This document shows positions 35,969-44,252 of a stretch of DNA of 64,000 nt, in pieces (within the stretch, counting starts at the first letter, position 1; each line of letters opens with the position of its first letter). The translations under genes and the position numbers were made by a program. Under the pieces are notes generated by a model. The model did not search any database and was not told the origin of the DNA. It saw nothing but the letters and a program-made list of their open reading frames with translations. This DNA comes from Anaerovirgula multivorans (GTDB lineage Bacteria > Bacillota > Clostridia > Peptostreptococcales > Natronincolaceae), in NCBI RefSeq assembly GCF_900188145.1, contig NZ_FZOJ01000002.1, positions 248,001-312,000 of the forward strand, given 5' to 3'.

Positions 35969-36952
35969 TTAAGCTAGCTTCTCACTTTCATTCTTCAATG
36001 CATTATTCCACTTACCACATTTATCTCCCCAACGGGCCATGATTCTGCCATCTTGAACAATCTCTAGAACTTCACACATATTCGAGCAGTCCTGACATTC
36101 GATTCCCTTTACGTTATAGCCTGAATTAATAATTTCAAATCCATTAAATTTCGTCTGAGGATTTTTAACAACATTCTCCTTTGCCAATAAACAGCAACCT
36201 ATAGCTCCCATCACTTCATGGTGAGGTGGCACAAATACTTCTAATCCTAAAGCCTCTTCAAAGGATTTTTTAATCCCTACATTAGCTGCCACACCCCCTT
36301 GAAAAACAATGGGACCGACGATTTCTTTACCTTTAGCAAGGTTGTTTAGAAAGTTTCTCACTAAAGCATCACAAAGACCTTTTATGATATCTTCTTGATT
36401 ATGTCCTAGTTGTTGTTTATGAATCATATCAGATTCTGCGAAAACAGCACATCTGCCTGCAATTCTTACAGGATTTTGAGATTGTAGTGCCATTTCACCA
36501 AAATTTTCAATTTCTATCCCCAACCTTGCTGCCTGTCGGTCTAGAAAGGAGCCTGTTCCAGCTGCACATACGGTATTCATGGCAAAATCACTAATAATAT
36601 TATCTCTTAATAAGATAATCTTTGAATCCTGTCCACCTATTTCTATAATGGTTTTTACCCCATCCACAAAGTTTAAAGCTGCAACACCATGGGCAGTTAT
36701 TTCATTTTTCACAACATCTCCCCCTACAATCATGGAGGCTAAATGCCTACCACTCCCGGTGGTTCCTACTCCCTTCACTTTAATCTCTTCTTCTATGTTA
36801 GATTTTATCTCCTTTAATCCTCTTTGTATCGCATCAATAGGTTTTCCTTGGGTTTTTGTATATATTTTGTCAATAATTTCATTATTTTCATCCATTAGTA
36901 CGATATTCGTACTAACAGAACCAACATCAATGCCTAGATAACAGTTCTTCAC
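35969..36952 (-). CDS. 2-hydroxyacyl-CoA dehydratase activase-type ATPase (BcrAD/BadFG family)
   Basis: A 327-residue ASKHA ATPase beginning L-G-I-D-V-G-S-V-S-T-N. Cys in V-C-A-A-G-T-G-S-F-L-D and in G-R-C-A-V-F-A-E-S-D match the two thiols that bind the dimer-bridging [4Fe-4S] cluster of HgdC-type activases. G-G-V-A-A-N-V-G is the second nucleotide motif. The C-terminal 50 residues add four more Cys. Start GTG 36952 overlaps the upstream gene. Such activases send a low-potential electron to a dehydratase; the partner is presumably encoded by the two genes upstream. Confidence 0.87.
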   Translation of the reverse strand: MKNCYLGIDVGSVSTNIVLMDENNEIIDKIYTKTQGKPIDAIQRGLKEIKSNIEEEIKVKGVGTTGSGRHLASMIVGGDVVKNEITAHGVAALNFVDGVKTIIEIGGQDSKIILLRDNIISDFAMNTVCAAGTGSFLDRQAARLGIEIENFGEMALQSQNPVRIAGRCAVFAESDMIHKQQLGHNQEDIIKGLCDALVRNFLNNLAKGKEIVGPIVFQGGVAANVGIKKSFEEALGLEVFVPPHHEVMGAIGCCLLAKENVVKNPQTKFNGFEIINSGYNVKGIECQDCSNMCEVLEIVQDGRIMARWGDKCGKWNNALKNESEKLA

Positions 36953-38036
36953 TTTCCTGTCTCTCCTTTCTTCGTCTTAGAAGATCTATAAAGGCTTCTA
37001 GCCTAGTGGTATACCCTGCTTCTCCTGTCATCTCATCAACAATGAGGCAGAGGTAAGGTATATTATAATCCTGCTCTACCGTAGGCAATATACTTTGTGC
37101 AACAATTTCTGGCATGCAGGTTAAAGGATAGATTTGTATTACTCCATCAAATCCTCTCTCTGCATATTCAACAGTATAGCCTATGGTTTCTCTAGCATGA
37201 CCACCAATCATGGTCTTTAAATAGGGCTTTGCTGCTTTATGAATTTTTCCTTCACTGGTTAACTTAAGGGGACTTAAAAATAGATGCTCTGTAAGCCATC
37301 GGCTCACTTCTAAAGATTTTTCTATTTCTACTCCCATTTCACCTAACTTTCTCTCAACGTTCAAATTAACAAAGGGTTCTATAATCGTATAGATTTCTCC
37401 AACAATACCTACCTTCAATACTTCTCTAGTAGGATCTTCTTCTATATTCATAATCTGTTGTTTTATTTCTTCTATTAATCGAGAAGTTTCTTTATAACAA
37501 CAGGTGTTTCTTACTTCTTTATGGAATTTATCATAGTAAAAATCTACTTTTCCTATTTCCCTCTGTCTCGGTCTTTTATAATGAGCTGCCTTATCAAGTG
37601 CATCCACCTGATATAAAATCTGTACACCTCGCCTTAATGCTTTTCCTATTTTATAAGGATTTGAAGTTTGAGCTAACTTAAATATTCTGCTAATAAAGGT
37701 TCTATAATCTCCTTGAGGTGGATCAAATAAAATAAACTCCATTTCATGCCCTAATTCCCTTAATATTTCCTTTTCTAAAACAGAATAATAGCCGAACCTA
37801 CAGGGACCGCAGCTGCCAGAAAAAACAACCGTATCAGCTCCCGCCTTAGCACTTTCCACAAGATTGCCTATATTCACTTTGAGCGGTAGGCAGATAGACT
37901 CTGGAGAATATTTCGTGCCTATTTCTAAAGTATCTTGACTGCATTGAGGAGGAATGACGATGTCTACCCCTAACTCCTCTAACAATACCTTTGCTGCAAC
38001 ATATTGGTTACCCATGTGTGGAAAGGTTGCTTTCAT
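36927..38036 (-). CDS. Activase-associated DUF2229-type / dehydratase-like protein 1
   Basis: About 369 residues of the family found fused to, or next to, 2-hydroxyglutaryl-CoA dehydratase activases. It has C-L-P-L-K-V near residue 55, S-G-S-C-G-P-C-R-F-G-Y, and Y-P-L-T-C-M-P-E-I-V-A with conserved Cys likely to ligate an iron-sulfur cluster. Start at ATG 38036 behind TGGAGGAAG, overlapping the preceding gene by 29 bases. The reaction is unknown. Confidence 0.8.
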   Translation of the reverse strand: MKATFPHMGNQYVAAKVLLEELGVDIVIPPQCSQDTLEIGTKYSPESICLPLKVNIGNLVESAKAGADTVVFSGSCGPCRFGYYSVLEKEILRELGHEMEFILFDPPQGDYRTFISRIFKLAQTSNPYKIGKALRRGVQILYQVDALDKAAHYKRPRQREIGKVDFYYDKFHKEVRNTCCYKETSRLIEEIKQQIMNIEEDPTREVLKVGIVGEIYTIIEPFVNLNVERKLGEMGVEIEKSLEVSRWLTEHLFLSPLKLTSEGKIHKAAKPYLKTMIGGHARETIGYTVEYAERGFDGVIQIYPLTCMPEIVAQSILPTVEQDYNIPYLCLIVDEMTGEAGYTTRLEAFIDLLRRRKERQESEELLSRH

Positions 38037-38988
38037 TTCTCTTCCTCCATTCAATCATGTCAATAAATGCTTCTAAGCGTGTGTTAACCCCCGCTTCCCC
38101 AGTATGTTCATCTACTGTGATCAATAGAAAAGGCATCCCTCCACGCTTCCTTGTCTTTCTCTCTACTAATTCCTCAATAATGGAATCAATACCACAGCCA
38201 AAGGAAGATAAGTAAACAATGCCATCAATATTTTTAGCATCTGTAAAATACATAGCTGTCCCCAAAAGTTTTCTTCCATAACTCCAAAACATTTTTTTCT
38301 CAAGGGTTTCAGCATATTCATTAATCTTACGATAGTCCACCATTTCTGGTGTTATTACATGTATATTCTGTTCTTTCAATTTATTAATTAAGCCCATTGA
38401 TCCGTAATTGTCATATATATTATAAGAATGTCCCATAACAGCAATTGTTATGGAAGATTTTTTTTCATCCCTACTAGAAAAGTCTCCATTAATTGGATAG
38501 TTTCCTGCTTTAATCTTCAATTTGTAATCATGATAACTCTCCAATGCTTTTTTATAAGCTCTTCGAATAGTAATAGGATTCTTTGTAACATAGCTGCCGA
38601 AGCTATAGACTGTTCTCATTAAGCTTTTTCTGGAACGGTTGAAATTTACTTCTGTATCAATGATAGGTGGCAATCCTTTGATAGAATGAGTAACCATTTC
38701 TGGCAGTCCGCAAAACTTAGGACAAATATATTCCTTCTCATAAACACTCATGATTTTCGGCAAAAATATAAAATCTGCCTTATCCTTTAAGTCTAATACA
38801 TGGCCATGAAATATTTTCACTGGCAAACAGGCTTCGTCTACTGTGTTTTTCACACCTTCATCTAATATTTTTTTATTAGTAGGGTTCGACAAAACCACTT
38901 CTGCTCCCAGCTCTTCATAAAAGCTTTTCCATAGAGGATAATAATCATAAAACCACAATCCTCTTGGTATGCCAATTTTAATCGCCAT
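38008..38988 (-). CDS. Activase-associated DUF2229-type / dehydratase-like protein 2
   Basis: A 326-residue relative of the downstream gene. It starts I-G-I-P-R-G-L-W-F-Y-D-Y-Y-P-L-W, the typical DUF2229 opening, and contains D-E-A-C-L-P-V-K, C-P-K-F-C-G-L-P and Y-L-S-S-F-G-C-G-I-D. Both proteins end in the same D-E-H/M-T-G-E-A-G-x-x-T-R-L-E-A-F-I-D block. The three genes overlap and form one operon, a split version of the large fused activase proteins of other clostridia. Confidence 0.82.
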   Translation of the reverse strand: MAIKIGIPRGLWFYDYYPLWKSFYEELGAEVVLSNPTNKKILDEGVKNTVDEACLPVKIFHGHVLDLKDKADFIFLPKIMSVYEKEYICPKFCGLPEMVTHSIKGLPPIIDTEVNFNRSRKSLMRTVYSFGSYVTKNPITIRRAYKKALESYHDYKLKIKAGNYPINGDFSSRDEKKSSITIAVMGHSYNIYDNYGSMGLINKLKEQNIHVITPEMVDYRKINEYAETLEKKMFWSYGRKLLGTAMYFTDAKNIDGIVYLSSFGCGIDSIIEELVERKTRKRGGMPFLLITVDEHTGEAGVNTRLEAFIDMIEWRKRNESNLSTHG

Positions 38989-39047
38989 AGTATTCCTCCC
39001 TTCAACATCTGTATATTATGTACAAAACAATTTAATACTATACTTGC

Positions 39048-40550
39048 TTAAGTTAGAGGGATAATGAATCGCCCAGCTAATTCCTTCATTCTTTGTGAGA
39101 TAGGAGGGTTCTCATAGTCCTCTAAAGTAACCTCTATGCTTTTATCTATGTAGTTTTGAAACTCTTTTAACATTTCCTTACATAATACTTCATCATAAAT
39201 TATTGCATTCAGCTCATAATCAAGGTATAGGCTTCTTGTGTTGAGATTTGCGGAACCAACAGATAAGATTTTATCATCTATTAAAACAGCTTTAGCATGT
39301 AAAAATCCGTTATCGTATTGATAGATCTTCACCTTACTTTTAAGCAATTTTTCAAAAAAAGAGGCATTTGCCCATCCTACAATAAAGTAATCTGGCTTTC
39401 TGGGAACAACAATATTTACATCTACACCTCTTAAGGCGGCGGTCTCTAAGGCCTTTAGCATACTATCGCCTAAAATCAGGTAAGGCGTGGCAATATAAAT
39501 TTTTTCTTTAGCGGCAATAATCATAGAAAAATAAACTTGGCTTATTTCATTCCAATGGGTATCGTATCCACTGGTTACCATCTGTATCGGTAGTGTTTCC
39601 TGTAGCTTAACGGGTGAAAAGTATTTTTCATCTATTATTTTTTCTTTAGTGACATAGTACCAATCAGCTAAAAATATTTTTTGCATCCAATGAGCGCCTT
39701 CTCCTTCAATCTTTAAACCAATATCCTCCCAATTACCGATAGCTTTATCTCTACCTAAATATTCATCTCCTAGATTAATACCGCCTGTGAAGGCTGTTTT
39801 GCCATCAACGATCACCATTTTCCTATGGTTACGATGGTTCAATTTTCCCTTTAGAATTGAATCGACTACGTTATCATAAGCGAAAATTTCTGCTCCAGCT
39901 CTCCTTAAATCCTTTATGAAGTCAAGCCCTAATTCACGACTTCCTAGCCCATCATAAATTAGTCGTATTTCAAGACCTTCATTAGCCTTTTTCATTAATA
40001 ATTCTTTGAATTTTTTTCCTATATGATCATCTCTAACAATGAAAAATTCAATATGAATATGGCTTTCTGCCTGACTTATGGCTTCAATCATCTCATCAAA
40101 GATTTTCTCGATATCATTCATTAGAGCCGCTCGATTATAATAGGTCAAAGGTATTCCTGTGTTTGCTTCTATTAATGTGGCTACTCCCTCCTGTTCAGAT
40201 TGCAGGTTTGTATCCTCATACTCTCTCTCTTTAGTAATCTTCATTAAATCATCTAAGTAATGGCTTCTGTTTTCTTGGTAATTATTTAGTAGTTTTGCAT
40301 TTTTCCAAATTTTTATAAAGGTAAATCCTATGATAACAAAGACAATAAGTAACCCGTAACTGATGATTTTTATCAGAAGCGGGTTTTCTATAAATTTATA
40401 CATTAGTAAGGCTATGGCTAAAATAGCAGTAATTCCTAATACATAAGGATATACGCCAAGAATAACAGGCTCTGGTATAATGACAAACAAATTATAATAA
40501 ACAACTGCTAAAAATAATATCCATGTAACTACAATGAAAAATTTTATCAT
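39048..40550 (-). CDS. cls: Cardiolipin synthase
   Basis: About 500 residues. It has N-terminal membrane segments and then two phospholipase D (HKD) motifs: H-R-N-H-R-K-M-V-I-V-D-G with G-G-I-N-L-G-D-E-Y, and H-A-K-A-V-L-I-D-D with G-S-A-N-L-N-T-R-S. It joins two phosphatidylglycerol molecules to cardiolipin in the membrane. The Met at 40550 begins the first membrane segment and is the probable start; an upstream in-frame Met adds a short polar extension. Confidence 0.94.
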   Translation of the reverse strand: MIKFFIVVTWILFLAVVYYNLFVIIPEPVILGVYPYVLGITAILAIALLMYKFIENPLLIKIISYGLLIVFVIIGFTFIKIWKNAKLLNNYQENRSHYLDDLMKITKEREYEDTNLQSEQEGVATLIEANTGIPLTYYNRAALMNDIEKIFDEMIEAISQAESHIHIEFFIVRDDHIGKKFKELLMKKANEGLEIRLIYDGLGSRELGLDFIKDLRRAGAEIFAYDNVVDSILKGKLNHRNHRKMVIVDGKTAFTGGINLGDEYLGRDKAIGNWEDIGLKIEGEGAHWMQKIFLADWYYVTKEKIIDEKYFSPVKLQETLPIQMVTSGYDTHWNEISQVYFSMIIAAKEKIYIATPYLILGDSMLKALETAALRGVDVNIVVPRKPDYFIVGWANASFFEKLLKSKVKIYQYDNGFLHAKAVLIDDKILSVGSANLNTRSLYLDYELNAIIYDEVLCKEMLKEFQNYIDKSIEVTLEDYENPPISQRMKELAGRFIIPLT

Positions 40551-40691
40551 GTCACCACATCCTTTAGAATCCTCTATCAATATTATCATCATCTCCTAAA
40601 ATGGATTTTAATATGCTTTTAAAAACCGTGTTTTTTGCTAATACTAGACTTATGTTAATGCTATGAAACATCAAATATTGGAGTTGTAGCT

Positions 40692-41879
40692 ATGTTCGGT
40701 ATTCCTTATCATATAAAATTAAAAAAAGAAATATGGATATTATTATCCTCTATACTAATCATACATGTAGCCGCTTATTTAATCGTACCCATTTTTCCTA
40801 TTCTATTAAAAACAGCAAAAAAACTAAACCCCTCTGAAGTAGGCTTAGTTATTGGTGCTGGTTCTCTATTTATTCAGTTGGGCAGCATTATTGCCGGAAT
40901 CATAGCAGATCGTCTAGGAAACAAGCTTACGATTGTCATAGGAAATGCCTTACAATTCACAGCTCTTTTTGGCTTAGGGTTATCTACTTCCACTATTCCT
41001 TTAATTATCTTCTCTAGTCTAAATGGTGTCGGAACAGGTATCTATATCCCTACAACAAAGGCTGCTATTTCTTATCTTGCCACACAGGAAGAAGCAACTA
41101 CTGCCTTTTCGCTAAGAGCAGTGGCTGCTAACATAGGGACCAGCATTGCAGGAATTTTTGTTTTGTTTTTTGCAACAAATTTCAACTTTTATGCAGGAGG
41201 AATCGTTTATGCTCTTCTAATGATTATATCTTGGATTTTCCTACCAGCAGGCTGTGGAGATCAGCCCTGTCCATCGCTACCTCTGAAGAATTACATCAAT
41301 ATATTCAAGGATAGAACCTTCATCATTTTTAGCCTTATATCTGCTTTAATGTGGGGAATTTATACACAATTGGGTTTGCTGCTGCCTCTAAGGGGAGAAG
41401 CAATACTAGGAAGTGTAAATAGAATAGGAATAATCTGGACAATAACCAGCATTATTGTAATTATACTACAGCCACTTATTTCTAGAAGTTTTTTAGAGAG
41501 GTATTCTCCCATTGTTTCATTAACGATTGGAACGATTTTGTTAGGCATTGGGATTACTTTAATCGGCTGGGCTACCACCTTTACCTTTTTAGTGATTTAT
41601 TCCATTATCTTTATTTTAGGTCAAATGTTCATGATGCCTACCTTCGACAATGTCACAAAATTGATTGCAGATCCTAACCTATTAGGAGCTTACTTTGCAG
41701 TAGCCAATTTTGCATCTGGCGTTGGAGGAGCCTTAGGGGCCTTTGCAAGTGGGAGATTGGTGGATGTTTATGGTATTGTAGATTCTCCTGTCCCTTGGAT
41801 TACCTATGGAGTACTAAGTGTTGTTACTGTATTGTTGTTGAAATTACCTATCATGCAGAAGATCACTAAAATCACATAG
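40692..41879 (+). CDS. Major facilitator superfamily transporter
   Basis: A 395-residue, 12-segment MFS protein with the loop 2-3 signature G-I-I-A-D-R-L-G-N-K and a central cytoplasmic loop rich in Lys/Pro. It looks like a DHA1-type drug or metabolite exporter; the substrate cannot be inferred. Divergent from cls, with a 99-base shared promoter region; the ATG follows TTGGAG. Confidence 0.85.
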   Translation: MFGIPYHIKLKKEIWILLSSILIIHVAAYLIVPIFPILLKTAKKLNPSEVGLVIGAGSLFIQLGSIIAGIIADRLGNKLTIVIGNALQFTALFGLGLSTSTIPLIIFSSLNGVGTGIYIPTTKAAISYLATQEEATTAFSLRAVAANIGTSIAGIFVLFFATNFNFYAGGIVYALLMIISWIFLPAGCGDQPCPSLPLKNYINIFKDRTFIIFSLISALMWGIYTQLGLLLPLRGEAILGSVNRIGIIWTITSIIVIILQPLISRSFLERYSPIVSLTIGTILLGIGITLIGWATTFTFLVIYSIIFILGQMFMMPTFDNVTKLIADPNLLGAYFAVANFASGVGGALGAFASGRLVDVYGIVDSPVPWITYGVLSVVTVLLLKLPIMQKITKIT

Positions 41880-41918
41880 AATCAATATAGATAAAAACTA
41901 TATGTAGACATGTGCTTA

Positions 41919-42134
41919 TATATTTTAATATACTAAAGGGCTACATTGGCAATCCTTAGCTACGTCTTATCCTTCGGTGTATTGCTAGACTCCCGCTTTA
42001 ACCAGCAGGAATCAAGCACTACATCCTCAAAGTAAATCCGGCTACAATTCAAAGGGAAAACCCGCCCTTCTGAATTAAGTCTCATTTTATAGCCAAGGGG
42101 AAACTGTAGACCCGTATATTAAAATCAAAATATA
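41919..42134. repeat. Palindromic element P, copy E (interrupted by repeat K)
   Basis: Arms TATATTTTAATATA (41919-41932) and TATATTAAAAT (42115-42125). Family blocks CTAAAGGGCTACATTGGCAATCC and AACTGTAGACCCG are present. Between CCTTAGCTACGT and AGCCAAGGGG, i.e. at the apical loop position, lies a copy of repeat K (41967-42090). Confidence 0.65.
41967..42090. repeat. Repeat family K, copy 2 (nested in element P copy E)
   Basis: A 124-base copy of the sequence at 26124-26312 without the 60-base extra loop. The block ATTCA-AAGGG/CCCTT-CTGAAT changes on both sides relative to copy 1 and remains partly paired, supporting a structured, noncoding element. Confidence 0.6.
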
Positions 42135-42156
42135 AAGACACATATATTGTCGTATT

Positions 42157-43401
42157 CTAATAAACCTTCACAATGTTATAACCTATATTTTGCAAAGCAC
42201 TAATAATTTCATTAACATGTCTGTGTCCATTTGTTTCAACCGTTACTTCAAGCTGGGCCTCCATAAATCGGTTGGACGCTTTAAATTGATTATGATCAAG
42301 TTTGATCACGTTGGCACCTAAGTTTGCCAAAACCTCAGAAATTTTTAAAAGTTCTCCAGGTTTATCAGGCAAATTAACAGAAAAGCAGAAAATCCGTCCG
42401 CGGGACACAAGTCCTTGATTAATCATGGATGATACAGTTAAAACATCTATATTACCACCACTAACTAAACAGATGATCTTTTTATTTTTTTCTTTGATTT
42501 TTTTCAATCCTGCAAGAGATAATACACCTGCATTTTCTCCAATTAATTTTTGATTTTGTAAAAGTACTAGAAAGGATTCCATAATATCAAAATCAGAAAC
42601 TGTAACTATTTCGTCTACATATTTTTGTATAATAGAAAAGTTAATATCTCCAGGAGCTTTAACTGCAGCACCATCGGCAATTGTATTTACTGTATCTAGA
42701 CAAGTAAGTTTGCCATAATCCATAGATATCTTCATGGCCTGTGCACCTTCAGGCTCTACACCGATAATTTTGATAGCAGGGTTTATAGTTTTTGCAGCTA
42801 TAGCGATACCACTAATAAGACCTCCGCCACCAATAGGAACCAATATACAGTCTACCGCCTGTAACTCCTCTAAAATTTCAAGAGCAATTGTACCTTGTCC
42901 CTCAATTACATCCAGATCGTCAAAAGGATGAATAAAAAGATAATTGTTTTCTACTTGCAACCTACGGGCTTCTCCATACGCTTCATCATAGCAGTTTCCA
43001 AATAACACAACATTTGCACCATAACTTTTGGTTGCTTCCACTTTGATAAGAGGTGTTGTTTTAGGCATTACAATAGTCGCCTTAACACCTAATTTTGCAG
43101 CCCCATAGGCTACACCCTGCGCATGATTACCAGCAGATGAAGCAATAAGTCCTTGTTCCCTTTCCTTTATAGATAATTTCGATATTTTATTATAGGCCCC
43201 ACGAATTTTAAAGGCACCAGTAATTTGCAGGTTTTCTGGCTTTATATAAACCTCATTGCCTGATTCGTTACTAAAAACAGAACTGTATATTAACTGAGTT
43301 TCTTTTATAATACCTTTTAGACGTTCTCTAGCATCTTGAAATTGCAAACAATCTATAAACTCATCACCTTTTACCAATGTATGATTATTTAAGTTAGACA
43401 T
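42157..43401 (-). CDS. ilvA: Threonine deaminase (threonine ammonia-lyase) with ACT domain
   Basis: A 414-residue PLP enzyme making 2-oxobutyrate from threonine. The PLP lysine is in T-G-A-F-K-I-R-G-A, with S-S-A-G-N-H-A-Q-G and the phosphate site P-I-G-G-G-G-L. A single C-terminal ACT domain (about residues 335-414) suggests allosteric control. The length is that of the shorter TdcB-plus-ACT type. The isoleucine-type T-box upstream argues for a biosynthetic role. Confidence 0.94.
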   Translation of the reverse strand: MSNLNNHTLVKGDEFIDCLQFQDARERLKGIIKETQLIYSSVFSNESGNEVYIKPENLQITGAFKIRGAYNKISKLSIKEREQGLIASSAGNHAQGVAYGAAKLGVKATIVMPKTTPLIKVEATKSYGANVVLFGNCYDEAYGEARRLQVENNYLFIHPFDDLDVIEGQGTIALEILEELQAVDCILVPIGGGGLISGIAIAAKTINPAIKIIGVEPEGAQAMKISMDYGKLTCLDTVNTIADGAAVKAPGDINFSIIQKYVDEIVTVSDFDIMESFLVLLQNQKLIGENAGVLSLAGLKKIKEKNKKIICLVSGGNIDVLTVSSMINQGLVSRGRIFCFSVNLPDKPGELLKISEVLANLGANVIKLDHNQFKASNRFMEAQLEVTVETNGHRHVNEIISALQNIGYNIVKVY

Positions 43402-43435
43402 AAACTTGTTCCTCCCCGAAATTTGATAATAAAAA

Positions 43436-43734
43436 AAGCTCCTCCATGAAAGATCATTCTTTCAAGGACGAGCATTACCCGCGGTACCACCTTGGTTGTA
43501 TTCATATAAAATAAACACCTCTTTTTCAGTTCAATCAAACCTAAGTCTTTAACGAGACTAATCAGTATCTTCTACTAATTTCAAATTTATCTTTTTATGT
43601 TGGAAGATACAGCTCAGGAGTGATTTGTATTTATGTACAGTATCGGTTTTCAGCAAACACCGACTCTCTACAACTGTTTTCAATAAATACCATTCTCCAT
43701 CTTCGCCTTTATTAATTTTTATGAATTTTCTAAT
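43436..43734 (-). ncRNA. T-box riboswitch, probable isoleucine specifier, upstream of ilvA
   Basis: Minus strand: GAGAATGG and AGAGAGTCGG of Stem I, the T-box AGGTGGTACCGCGGG (43478-43492) and a terminator AGCTCCTCCATGAAAG/CTTTCAAGGACGAGC (roughly, imperfect) ending in seven T residues. In the specifier region ACAAATCACTCC the codon ATC (43624-43622) followed by A fits tRNA-Ile. Promoter TTTACA-17-TATTAT (43763-43735) lies directly upstream. Confidence 0.9.
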
Positions 43735-43763
43735 ATAATAGCATAATCACCAGCAATTGTAAA
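43735..43763 (-). promoter_or_regulatory. ilvA T-box promoter
   Basis: Minus strand TTTACA (43763-43758), 17-base spacer, TATTAT (43740-43735), immediately before the T-box leader. Confidence 0.7.
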
Positions 43764-43862
43764 GAAAATTTAGAATATAAGTAGTTGCCATCTCTTCACG
43801 GTTTTTCTATTAAAAATCAATTCGATATCTAGTAAAAAACTCCTTTATCAAAAAAGATCTAG

Positions 43863-44096
43863 AAATTCCTGTATCAGTTTTTGGAGAAGAAGCTAGGTGG
43901 TAACTTCACAAGTAGTGAGATTATTCATGGGTTACGGGGTATGAACTTTTATGAAATCATCGGAGACGGATATATACCTACCTATACGCGCACTGATTTC
44001 ACAGATGCTCTACATGAGGCATTTGGTTTTAGAACAGACTATCAGATAGTAAGTACCAAACAAATGAAAAAAATTTTTAAAGACACAAAAAAATAA
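43863..44096 (+). pseudogene. Transposase C-terminal remnant (IS1634-like)
   Basis: A 77-codon frame that matches the end of DDE transposases of the IS1634 type as I know them: L-R-G-M-N-F, then G-Y-I-P-T-Y-T-R-T-D-F-T-D-A-L-H-E and G-F-R-T-D-Y-Q-I. It reads F-L-Y-Q-F-L-E-K-K-L upstream and then hits a stop at 43860. The catalytic part is absent, so it is dead. Confidence 0.55.
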
Positions 44097-44124
44097 AAAA
44101 ATTACTCACTTTTAACAACATATA

Positions 44125-44166
44125 AAAAAGCTTGCCCCCCTATTTATAAGGGATTTCAAGCTTTTT
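44125..44166. terminator. Bidirectional terminator
   Basis: AAAAAGCTTG (44125-44134) and CAAGCTTTTT (44157-44166) form a 10-bp stem with A/T runs on both sides, between the transposase remnant and the minus-strand amidohydrolase gene. Confidence 0.7.
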
Positions 44167-44252
44167 ATTTTCTTCAACTGTCAAAAACAGGAATGTGATT
44201 TATTAATCAATAGAACCGTCCCTGTGATTTCTTATCCATCATATACACCCCT

